Below, in pieces: positions 7,463 through 15,468 of a DNA stretch of 64,000 bases (position 1 is the first letter of the stretch; every line of letters starts with the position of its first letter). The position numbers were made by a program, and so were the translations under genes. Source of the stretch: JBBQFI01 sp038237805. Its GTDB lineage: Bacteria > Verrucomicrobiota > Verrucomicrobiia > Chthoniobacterales > UBA10450. Location: positions 252,122 through 316,121 of the forward strand of contig JBBRYI010000002.1 in NCBI GenBank assembly GCA_038237805.1. The letters run 5' to 3'. The notes under the pieces are model-generated. The model had not been told where the DNA came from. It made no database searches and worked only from the letters and a program-made list of their open reading frames with translations.

Positions 7463-8947
7463 TTAGAACTTCACACTCAGGTCAGCTTGGAAGATTTGAT
7501 ATTTGTCCAGTGGGTTGATTGTAAACGCGTCTCCGGTCCCGCCGGTTCCCAAATCGTCGTCAATTTGCCAGCCGTAACCATAGGTCAGGTTGGCCGTGAT
7601 AGCGTCAGTCACCGCGTATCCGAGCCGGACAGCGATGCCCTCCATATTTACACGGCTGTCGTAGAGGTCAGAATCAACCAGGTTGGGATCGACTGCGTAT
7701 TGGTCCACATGCTGCCAAAATACGTCCATTTGCCAATCATGCTTCACTTTCAGTTTTCCGAGACCCAGCCCAATCTGATAAGCGTAGCGGTTATCGCCCT
7801 TGTCCGGATGTCCAGCTGCGGCCGCGCGTTTGTCTCCATCGAGGTTGACGGCAAGATCTCCAAAGATGCGCATTGGCAGTTCGCCGACGGTCCAGCCAAA
7901 TTCTCCCGGCATGTCGAACACAAGCAGGCTGTTAATGCCCGTCTGATTACGCGAAGTTCGGCCATTTACCGGATCGAGGAAATCGGGATCACCGGAAAAA
8001 TGCTTGTTAAAGGTGTCGCCGTTCCCGGTATAGTTATACATGGTAGGCGCAAGCTGAAGATAAACGGTCTTGGTGAAGTTGACCTTCGCGCCGATCTGCC
8101 AGCCGAGCATATACGCATCGGTCCTGGGTACGCCGCTCGGCGCGGGTCCGATCGAATTCTCCGGATTCTCGTCGTCATAAACGAACTGGGCAAAGTTGGC
8201 GAAGAGATCGATGGTAATCGAGCGCGGTTCCGACGCAGTCCCGGCGGATGCAACCGTCTTGCCGTCCTTGCTCATTGAGGCCACGGAACCAGCACTGGAC
8301 TCTCCCCCACCTAACGAGATCTTGAAGGTATGCTTCCATTGTTCTGCCAGACCTTCAGGATTGATGTCTGGATCCCAAATCATGGAAGTAGTAACAAACG
8401 GATTAGCCATTCGGCCTGCCGTCAGTGTGACTTCCTTGATGCCTTTGTATCCAAGGTAAGCTTGTCCTACATTGATCCCGTCGTCATTTTTCGCGAATGG
8501 ACCATTGTTCGAATCGGCACCGAAAGTTACGTTAGTCGAACGCGGGTTGGAGCTCGTTTCCAAACGCAGCCCGAAGAACCAATCGTCCATCAAAACGCCG
8601 CGCAAACCGAGGCGGAGGCGATAGCGCGCTCTGTTGCGCTGGGTGTTATCGCCGTTGGCGTCGAGTGTGTTAGGCGGGCCTACTTCGCCGGTTCGGATTT
8701 CGTAGCGCATACGCGTATCACCGTATAGCTCTAACTCAGTAATAGGGGTCGATAGCTTCCACTTACCCGCAGAAGTAGTAGCCGCTTCCTTTGTGAGATC
8801 CGCGCGCACCTCTTCCGCTTCCTGGTCGGTAATAAGATGTTTGCGCACGAGCAAGTCGAGCAGCGCTCCTGCATCTTGAGCGCGCACGGTTCCACCTGCC
8901 AGCATGCCGGCTGTTATTGCAACTAAGGTAAATTTTTTAACAAACAT
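7463..8947 (-). CDS. Putative outer membrane porin (phosphate-linked)
   Basis: A 494-residue protein with a signal peptide (MFVKKFTLVAITAGMLAGGTVRAQ), a short helical stretch (ALLDLLVRKHLITDQEAEEVRADL) and then a long run of alternating amphipathic strands ending in a terminal phenylalanine (DLSVKF), the outer-membrane insertion signal. This layout matches the putative-porin family (Porin_5-like) common in Verrucomicrobiota and other soil bacteria. Its position directly upstream of pstS suggests that it admits phosphate or organophosphates; that is inferred from context. Confidence 0.82.
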   Translation of the reverse strand: MFVKKFTLVAITAGMLAGGTVRAQDAGALLDLLVRKHLITDQEAEEVRADLTKEAATTSAGKWKLSTPITELELYGDTRMRYEIRTGEVGPPNTLDANGDNTQRNRARYRLRLGLRGVLMDDWFFGLRLETSSNPRSTNVTFGADSNNGPFAKNDDGINVGQAYLGYKGIKEVTLTAGRMANPFVTTSMIWDPDINPEGLAEQWKHTFKISLGGGESSAGSVASMSKDGKTVASAGTASEPRSITIDLFANFAQFVYDDENPENSIGPAPSGVPRTDAYMLGWQIGAKVNFTKTVYLQLAPTMYNYTGNGDTFNKHFSGDPDFLDPVNGRTSRNQTGINSLLVFDMPGEFGWTVGELPMRIFGDLAVNLDGDKRAAAAGHPDKGDNRYAYQIGLGLGKLKVKHDWQMDVFWQHVDQYAVDPNLVDSDLYDSRVNMEGIAVRLGYAVTDAITANLTYGYGWQIDDDLGTGGTGDAFTINPLDKYQIFQADLSVKF

Positions 8948-9253
8948 TGTTTCTCATCCTTGGGTGCGACTGGTTAGGACGCACTTAATTCTGTCGATAC
9001 GTTGGTCGTCATCGTACCGATCCGTTGTTTCGGATGCGCAGAACCTAGGAAGCGATTGTTACGATCGCATGGCAGCCAAGTAACAATCAGGTGAACTTGA
9101 ACAGAGCCCCGATAAGGCCGCAATTTTTCAGCGCGACGCTGTATTCCTTACAAACTTGTCATGTGAAAAAAGTGAAAAAGAATTCCCACCGCACGGCCGA
9201 ATGACATACTCAGCGCGGTATTTAGTTAATAGTACCAGAAAGCCCATGTAATT
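8948..9253. other. Divergent intergenic region, about 306 bp, with an inverted repeat
   Basis: This region separates the minus-strand porin-pstS operon from the plus-strand secreted protein and should hold both promoters. I see no convincing Pho box. The one clear structure is the perfect inverted repeat at 9054-9088. The last 130 bases are A/T-rich, consistent with a promoter for the gene at 9254. Confidence 0.5.
9054..9088. promoter_or_regulatory. Perfect 9-bp inverted repeat in a divergent promoter region
   Basis: GATTGTTAC (9054-9062) and GTAACAATC (9080-9088) are exact inverse repeats separated by 17 bp. The centre-to-centre spacing (26 bp, about 2.5 helical turns) suits a regulator operator better than a terminator, and no T run follows on either strand. 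The regulator is unknown. Confidence 0.4.
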
Positions 9254-12200
9254 ATGCAAACAAGCCCCAACTCCGAATCCGGTTTTTTTAATTCACGCCT
9301 CCTTTTAGCGCTCACGCTTTGTTTAGCTGGCGCTTTCCTCGCCGTGCTCGGTCTCGCAGGGCCAAGCAAATCCGCTCCCGCCGGGGCCGGCGCGAAACCA
9401 CCCTCGCAGCTCTTCAAACCGATAGTGACTGGCGCGATGTTTCACGGGGTGTCGCTTGCAGCTCGCGAGTTGCCAGGTCCGCAAAAAGCGCCACGCGTGA
9501 TCGAAGAAGATCTGCGTCGCGTGCGACCAAATCGGCCGGTACCCGCGGGTTTCGTCGATGGAGTGGTGCAGACTTCGCCGGGCGCGCTCACGATACCGGG
9601 TCCGAGTCAGACCTTCGAAGGAATTAACCAGGCCGATGGTTGTGGCGGCTGCATTCCTCCCGATACAAACGGCGCTGTCGGTCGCACGCAATACGTGCAA
9701 ATGGTTAACTCCGCTTTTTCTGTTTATAGCAAGAGCGGGACGCAACTGTCGGGACCAACTTCAATCAACGCCTTGTTTGGTGGATTGCCCGGAGCGTGTA
9801 AGGACAATAACAATGGTGACCCTGTTGTCGTCTACGACCAGCTTGCCGATCGCTGGATGCTGAGTCAGTTCGCCGTCCCCGGCGGTGCGGTTGGTTACCA
9901 TGAATGCATGGCCATCTCGCAGACTCCCGATGCCTCAGGCCCGTACTACGTCTATGACTTTTTGCTTAATCCTGTGACGCCGGAGAAGTTTCAGGACTAT
10001 CCGCACTTTGGTTTGTGGCCGGATGCATACTACATGAGCACGCATCAATTCGATCCGAACAACTACATTGGCGCGGGCGTGTTTGCATTCGAACGCGCCA
10101 AGATGCTCCTCGGTCAACACGCGCAGATGGTTTACTTTGACCTGAACACCGCCAATCCAGCATTCGGCGGACACTTACCTGCGAACCTCGACGGGTTCAC
10201 CCTACCTCCCGCCGGTGCGCCCGGTTATTTCGCCGAAGTAGATAGCTCTGCCGATACTGGCTTGGGCAATAACCTGCGCATTTGGAAATTTCACGTCGAC
10301 TGGACTACCCCGGCTAACTCGACCTTTGGCGTGAATGGTCAGCCGAATACAATCACGCCTGTCACGGACTTTGTTCGGCCAAATTGCGTGGAGTACACCG
10401 CGGGCTGCGTGCCGCAGCTAGGCGATCCATTTCAATTGGATCCAATCGGCGACCGCCTTATGTTCCGTCTGGCATATCGCAATTTTGGCGACCACGAATC
10501 CCTGGTCCTGAACCACACGGTTGTTGCCAATAGCACTACTGGGCAAATGGGACCGCGCTGGTACGAAGTGCGTAACCCTGGCGGGACACCAACCATTTTC
10601 CAACAAAGCACCTTCGGACCTTCGGGGCCGACCGATCTTCTGCATCGCTGGATGGGCAGCATCGCGATGGATCATAGCGGAGACATTGCGATTGGTTATA
10701 GCACCTCCTCGAGCGCGAATTTCCCGTCCATCGCATGGGCGGGACGGCTCGCCGGCGATCCTGTTAACACACTGGCGCAAGGGGAAGCACAAATGTTCGC
10801 GGGAAGCGGACCGCAGCACGGCGAATTGTTTGCCCCAAGTTTTGGCCGGTGGGGCGATTATAGCGACATGACCGTCGACCCGAGCGATGACTGCACCTTC
10901 TGGTACACAACCGAGTACTACGCACAGATCGATGCGGCGACGGGCAATTGGCACACGCGGGTCGGCAGTTTCAAATTTCCCCAGTGCGTTCCCATTACAC
11001 CACCGCCCGGAACGCCCGTGATGCGCGCCACCAGCTCGAGTCTTGTCGCGGAAAACTGTTTTCCAGCCAACGGCGCGATTGATCCCAACGAACCAGTAGC
11101 GGTCAGCCTCTGCCTTAGAAATTTGGGCAGTGCCAACGGCACGAACGTCGTCGCCACGCTCGCAGCCACAGGCGGCGTAACCAATCCGGGATCTCCGCAA
11201 AGCTACGGCGCGCTCCCAGCAATTGGTGCACCCGTGTGCAGGACGTTCACTTTCACTGCCGCTAACCAGGCATGCGGCAGTCCGATTACTCTTACGCTCC
11301 AATTGCAGGATGGGGCCGTCAACCTCGGCACCGTCACATATACTTTAACGCTCGGTGCGCCGATCGCTCCACTTAAACAGAACTTCGATGGCGTGGTCGC
11401 GCCAGCGTTGCCCCCTGGCTGGACGGCGACCAATTCCCCAACCTCACAGCCGCCTACGTGGCAGACTACCACAAACGGACCAGATACGCCGCCTAATGCC
11501 GCCTTTGTCGACGATCCGATGGTGCCTAACGACAAGAGGCTCGACTCACCCTCGTTTATGGTTACCTCGTCCCTGGCCAAATTGACCTTCCGTAATAAGT
11601 GGAGTCTCGAAAGCGGTTTCGACGGTGGTGTTCTAGAAATAAAAATTGGCGCGGGAGCATTCCAGGACTGGCTGGCAGCAGGAGGCAGTTTTACCGCTAA
11701 CGGCTACAACGGTACGATTAGCAGCTCTCCGCAAAACAATAGTCCCATCGTAGGCCGCATGGCATGGACCGGAAGTTCGGGCGGGTATGTTACGACGCAG
11801 GCGAACTTCCCGCCATCGGCGGCCGGACAGAGCGTGCAACTGCGTTTCCGCATGGGTTCAGACCTACAGGTGGCTGGAGTAGGCTGGTGGGTTGACGGTG
11901 TTTTGGTAAGCGAAGGCTTCAGTTGCTGCAACGGAAACCTTGTCACAGTTGTATCCAGAAAAACTCACACCGGCGTCGGTGATTTCGATATTGACTTACC
12001 CTACAGTGGGAAACGCGGAGTGGAATGTCGAAGCGGCGGAGCAAATGGCAATTATAAGCTCGTCTTTACCTTCGCGACGGCGGTGACGAACTGCGGCACC
12101 GCTAGCACTGGAGTGGCAAGTAGCGGGCCTAATGCTAACCAATGCACGGTGAACCTTTCCGGCGTACCTAATGCTCAGTACATCCAGGTCAATCTCAACG

Positions 12201-12442
12201 GCGTCGTCACTCCCAGCGGCACCGGCAACGTGACCGGCCCACAAATGGGTGTGCTGGTGGGCGACACTTCCGGCAACGGCTCAGTCAATTCCTCGGATGT
12301 GAGCCAGACCAAAGTTCAATCAGGTATTGCTGTAGGTAGCGGTAATTTCCGGGAAGATGTTCTGACCAATGGAGCTATTAACAGCACGGACGTGTCGGTC
12401 GTGAAGTCGGCGTCCGGCTCGGCTTTGCCTTCCCCACCATAA
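9254..12442 (+). CDS. Large secreted protein with C-terminal dockerin-like domain
   Basis: A 1062-residue exported protein. The N-terminus has an uncleaved or long signal segment (LLLALTLCLAGAFLAVLGLAG). The first 550 residues are glycine- and aromatic-rich and include GCGGCIPPDTNGAVG and a WGDYSDMTVDPSDDCTFWYTTEYY stretch, as seen in large secreted proteins of soil bacteria. A central region of beta-sandwich character follows (about 600-900). The last 65 residues contain two dockerin-like calcium repeats (GDTSGNGSVNSSDVSQTK and LTNGAINSTDVSVVK). No catalytic motif is recognised; a surface or extracellular structural/adhesion role is possible. Confidence 0.7.
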   Translation: MQTSPNSESGFFNSRLLLALTLCLAGAFLAVLGLAGPSKSAPAGAGAKPPSQLFKPIVTGAMFHGVSLAARELPGPQKAPRVIEEDLRRVRPNRPVPAGFVDGVVQTSPGALTIPGPSQTFEGINQADGCGGCIPPDTNGAVGRTQYVQMVNSAFSVYSKSGTQLSGPTSINALFGGLPGACKDNNNGDPVVVYDQLADRWMLSQFAVPGGAVGYHECMAISQTPDASGPYYVYDFLLNPVTPEKFQDYPHFGLWPDAYYMSTHQFDPNNYIGAGVFAFERAKMLLGQHAQMVYFDLNTANPAFGGHLPANLDGFTLPPAGAPGYFAEVDSSADTGLGNNLRIWKFHVDWTTPANSTFGVNGQPNTITPVTDFVRPNCVEYTAGCVPQLGDPFQLDPIGDRLMFRLAYRNFGDHESLVLNHTVVANSTTGQMGPRWYEVRNPGGTPTIFQQSTFGPSGPTDLLHRWMGSIAMDHSGDIAIGYSTSSSANFPSIAWAGRLAGDPVNTLAQGEAQMFAGSGPQHGELFAPSFGRWGDYSDMTVDPSDDCTFWYTTEYYAQIDAATGNWHTRVGSFKFPQCVPITPPPGTPVMRATSSSLVAENCFPANGAIDPNEPVAVSLCLRNLGSANGTNVVATLAATGGVTNPGSPQSYGALPAIGAPVCRTFTFTAANQACGSPITLTLQLQDGAVNLGTVTYTLTLGAPIAPLKQNFDGVVAPALPPGWTATNSPTSQPPTWQTTTNGPDTPPNAAFVDDPMVPNDKRLDSPSFMVTSSLAKLTFRNKWSLESGFDGGVLEIKIGAGAFQDWLAAGGSFTANGYNGTISSSPQNNSPIVGRMAWTGSSGGYVTTQANFPPSAAGQSVQLRFRMGSDLQVAGVGWWVDGVLVSEGFSCCNGNLVTVVSRKTHTGVGDFDIDLPYSGKRGVECRSGGANGNYKLVFTFATAVTNCGTASTGVASSGPNANQCTVNLSGVPNAQYIQVNLNGVVTPSGTGNVTGPQMGVLVGDTSGNGSVNSSDVSQTKVQSGIAVGSGNFREDVLTNGAINSTDVSVVKSASGSALPSPP

Positions 12443-12508
12443 GCGATACACGGGCGTTTCGTTCCAGTAACAATATTGTGAGTCTTTTTATCGTTAGGCA
12501 TCTTGCTT

Positions 12509-12892
12509 ATGAATAAACTGCACCTGCTCTCATTAGTGTCGATAACGTTGGGTCTGTTTTGTTGTTTGGCCTTGGCGCAACCGGAACAGGAAACAGGTTT
12601 GGAAGGGGTTATAACCATAAGTCCCATTCACGGCGGACCCGCGAGGATCGGCGAAGTTGATTCAAGACCCTTTGCCAATATCGATTTCGTTGTGAAAAAG
12701 GGCGACGATACAGTCGCCTCTTTCAAAACAAACGATCAGGGGCGCTTTCGCATTCGGTTAGCCCCGGGTCATTACACCGTTTCCATTAAAGACGGAAGAC
12801 GCGGAATCGGACGTCGCGGACCGTTTGAGGTGGATGTGATTGCCGGTCAGATTAACCAAGTTCAGTGGACGTGCGACAGCGGTATGCGGTGA
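12509..12892 (+). CDS. Secreted carboxypeptidase-regulatory-like domain protein
   Basis: A 127-residue exported protein. The ATG at 12509 starts a good signal peptide (MNKLHLLSLVSITLGLFCCLALA); a TTG two codons earlier is possible but unnecessary. The mature part has the beta-sandwich pattern TNDQGRFRIRLAPGHYTVSIKDG, typical of CarboxypepD_reg-like or transthyretin-like folds in cell-surface proteins. One TCGTTAGGC motif lies in the 66-bp gap before it. Confidence 0.65.
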   Translation: MNKLHLLSLVSITLGLFCCLALAQPEQETGLEGVITISPIHGGPARIGEVDSRPFANIDFVVKKGDDTVASFKTNDQGRFRIRLAPGHYTVSIKDGRRGIGRRGPFEVDVIAGQINQVQWTCDSGMR

Positions 12893-13000
12893 GTAGTTGG
12901 GCTTGCAGCAAGAGCTAACGCCGATTGTAAGGCGCCCGCGGCCGCGAGCCTCTCGATGCGGGTTGCTTCTCCGAAAGCCGCAGCTGATCTTTCTCAATAG

Positions 13001-13378
13001 ATGAACCGCAGTCCCATCACCGGCCGCTGCTATTGTGGAGAAATACGTTTCAGCGCCACCTCGGAACCTTTCCATCCCTCAAATTGCCACTGCGAAAACT
13101 GCCGGCGAGCCATTGGTGCCCAGGCCGTCGCCTGGATCACGGTAATGCATACCGACTTTCGCTTCGAACACGGAACTCCGAGCCGGTATCGCACGGATAC
13201 GGATGCGTGGAGAACGTTCTGCGGCCGCTGCGGGACTTCTCTAACTTATGAGCACCCCAATCATCCCGACGAAATCGATATCACGACTGCAAGTCTTGAT
13301 CATCCAGAAGATTTTCCTCCGGCGAGAGACTCGTTTCCAGAAGAAAAGCTTCCCTGGGTTGAGCTGATCCGGCATTAG
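13001..13378 (+). CDS. GFA (glutathione-dependent formaldehyde-activating)/CENP-V family protein
   Basis: A 125-residue zinc protein. The two cysteine clusters of the fold are present: GRCYCGEIRF (C10, C12), CHCENCRR, and FCGRCGTSL near residue 75. The family is named for formaldehyde-glutathione condensation, but most members have no proven activity, so function should be left open. No signal peptide. It stands alone between a small secreted protein and a repeat-rich gap. Confidence 0.85.
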   Translation: MNRSPITGRCYCGEIRFSATSEPFHPSNCHCENCRRAIGAQAVAWITVMHTDFRFEHGTPSRYRTDTDAWRTFCGRCGTSLTYEHPNHPDEIDITTASLDHPEDFPPARDSFPEEKLPWVELIRH

Positions 13379-13429
13379 AAATGGTTCTTAAAATGAATTT
13401 ACGGTGGGAAATTGCGCGGCAAAGCCGTC

Positions 13430-13502
13430 ATCCTAGCCTTCTCCCACAGGGAGCAGGCACCGCCTCTCCCTTTGGGAGAGGGTCGGGGTGAGGGTGTTTT
13501 CG
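13430..13502. repeat. REP-like dispersed element
   Basis: The segment has a CTTCTCCC...GGGAGAGGG inverted arrangement followed by GGTCGGGGTGAGGGTG, a wording common among bacterial intergenic REP-type repeats. It fills most of the gap before the FkbM methyltransferase gene. Only one copy is seen in this window, so its status as a genome repeat is inferred. Confidence 0.4.
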
Positions 13503-13548
13503 GTTTTTAAAACCACTGCAGAGCCCGTCCTTTGAAACCAAGTCTTGA

Positions 13549-14331
13549 GTGAAGTCTGCCATCAAAATACTCAAGCGATTCGTTCGTTCGCGCAGCCTAA
13601 CATTTGCGCTCGGTCTCGGTAGGCCAGGCGCACAACAAACTCTGCGCTGGAAGAGGCATCGCATATATTATCGAAGCAAGTCTTCCGACCCAAAGCACAT
13701 CGAACGCTTACTATTACTTGGGCAACGATGTGAATACAATCTACCGAGAAACATTGCTCCAGAGTTTATTCTGGATGCGGGTAGTCAAATTGGTTTGGCC
13801 ACGCTCTTTTTCTCCGAGTATTTTCCAGATGCTAGGATCGTATGCTGCGAGCCATCGAGCGACAACCTCAAGCTTCTTAAGCTAAACACGGCGCACCTGC
13901 CGAACGTTACCATCTTGCATTGCGCTCTGGGTAAGAGAACTGGTGCAGGCAATGTCCTGCAACCGGTAGCTAGTGACTATGCCAATGTGAAGGTGGTTGA
14001 GAATTCTTCGGGCGGTATTCCCATTTACGACTACAACGAGGTACTTAAGTTATCCGGTGTCCCCAGGTTCGATCTTATCAAGGTTGATATAGAAGGAAGC
14101 GAATACCCCTTTATCAGCTCAATGGACGATCATCAACTGGCACAGTGTAAATGGATCGTTGGCGAGGTTCATGGAGTTGATGAATGGCTTCTGCTTGATC
14201 GGCTCGCGAAACACTTCGTCATCGACATTCGCAAAACTATGGGGGACAGGCCGAGTAAATTTCACGCCTGCAATCGTTCGCAAATGGAAACATTTCTAGA
14301 AGACTTCGATCTTTCCATTTTGCAGAAATAA
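13549..14331 (+). CDS. FkbM-family SAM-dependent methyltransferase
   Basis: A 260-residue protein starting at GTG. The SAM-binding motif I is LDAGSQIGLATLFFSEYFP, motif II CCEPSSDN, and the FkbM signature DLIKVDIEGSEYPFI follows. Family members methylate hydroxyls or sugars in polysaccharides and secondary metabolites, and often sit in surface-polysaccharide loci; no such cluster surrounds this gene. No membrane segment. Confidence 0.85.
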   Translation: MKSAIKILKRFVRSRSLTFALGLGRPGAQQTLRWKRHRIYYRSKSSDPKHIERLLLLGQRCEYNLPRNIAPEFILDAGSQIGLATLFFSEYFPDARIVCCEPSSDNLKLLKLNTAHLPNVTILHCALGKRTGAGNVLQPVASDYANVKVVENSSGGIPIYDYNEVLKLSGVPRFDLIKVDIEGSEYPFISSMDDHQLAQCKWIVGEVHGVDEWLLLDRLAKHFVIDIRKTMGDRPSKFHACNRSQMETFLEDFDLSILQK

Positions 14332-14389
14332 CGTCACGAGCGCGTTGCAACCAAAGCCTGCCTGATTACGCGATCAAACTCGTTAGGTA

Positions 14390-15385
14390 TTATCGCTTCA
14401 AATAGAGCGTGAGCGTGCCGAAATCGATTATGCCGTGATGGCGTTGCAGAATTTCCGAACCCAGCAAACCGACAACCGGCGGCGTGGCATCGAGCATCTT
14501 TCCATGTATCAGACCTCCCAGGTCCATGACGCCGACTTCTTTTTTCCGAAGCTGGACGCTGCCGATCGAAAGCCTGTTCAGGGTAGCGAGCTGAAGACCG
14601 CGCGCACTTAAGTTAACACCGGCGGATCGGTAGGGTGTATCGCGCAGCGGAATCTTCATCCCACGCATGAAACGCCGGTGCATTAACGTAGCGAATGCGC
14701 CGGTATCGACCATCAACACCGCAGCCGCGCCATTGACGGCACCGTCAACGTAGAGATTGAAATTTTTGCCGACACGGAGCGGCACGGCGCGAAGGCCGCG
14801 GAAGTCGTATCCCGGAACAGTTCCGGACAACCTTGGATCGATCTTAAGAACGAGTGTCTGTGTCTGACAATCGACAATGGCGCTGGTGGGAAAAAGAACA
14901 TCAGCGCCGAGGATACCATCAATCGGTTCCTCATCTAACATCTTCGCAGCCTGAGTCGAACTGCTCAAATCGATCAGCACCATCGGTTCATCAATCAAGT
15001 TCAGGGCGCCAAGCTGTAAACGACGGGCAATGGCCACGCTATTAAACGCTCCATTGATTTGGAGCCGAGTGGGAATTTTCGATTTCAAAGGAATGGAGGT
15101 GAGACCGAAATAATCGCGCCGGTTTAGCGCGATCGCACTCACGGGCGCTCCGGTATCGACACCAAGCCGGGCGGGTTTGCCGTTGATGACGACGCGCACG
15201 AGTAAGTGATTCTGTTGCGAACGTTCCAGTGGCAGTGTCTCAAACTGGAAGTTTCGGGGGAGAGAGCGCGAAGCAGAAAGGCCAATGCTCGATGAAGCGA
15301 ACAGGAACGCGACGACAACGACCGCGGATTTGCCACGAAATGATGGAAAACAAGGAATCACGCGCGGCAGGATAGCGTATTTCAT
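14390..15385 (-). CDS. Two-lobed retropepsin-like aspartyl protease
   Basis: A 331-residue protein. The start at 15385 (MKYAILPRV) is preferred because it leads into a hydrophobic export segment (SAVVVVAFLFASSSIGLSAS); a start at 15469 would overlap the divergent peptidase gene. Two separate DTG motifs are visible, GVDTGAPVS and MVDTGAFAT, each followed by a pepsin-like hydrophobic-hydrophobic-Gly segment (IDGILGADVL and VVGLLGSEIL). One chain thus carries both catalytic lobes, as in pepsins, while most bacterial homologues have one. A periplasmic or secreted protease is likely; the substrate is unknown. Confidence 0.8.
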   Translation of the reverse strand: MKYAILPRVIPCFPSFRGKSAVVVVAFLFASSSIGLSASRSLPRNFQFETLPLERSQQNHLLVRVVINGKPARLGVDTGAPVSAIALNRRDYFGLTSIPLKSKIPTRLQINGAFNSVAIARRLQLGALNLIDEPMVLIDLSSSTQAAKMLDEEPIDGILGADVLFPTSAIVDCQTQTLVLKIDPRLSGTVPGYDFRGLRAVPLRVGKNFNLYVDGAVNGAAAVLMVDTGAFATLMHRRFMRGMKIPLRDTPYRSAGVNLSARGLQLATLNRLSIGSVQLRKKEVGVMDLGGLIHGKMLDATPPVVGLLGSEILQRHHGIIDFGTLTLYLKR

Positions 15386-15468
15386 TGTTTGCGCCCCGAA
15401 ATTTCGCGATGAGGCAATTCTTGCGCGGGCGAAGCTTTGACGAGAACCTTTCAACCAACCGACACCCA

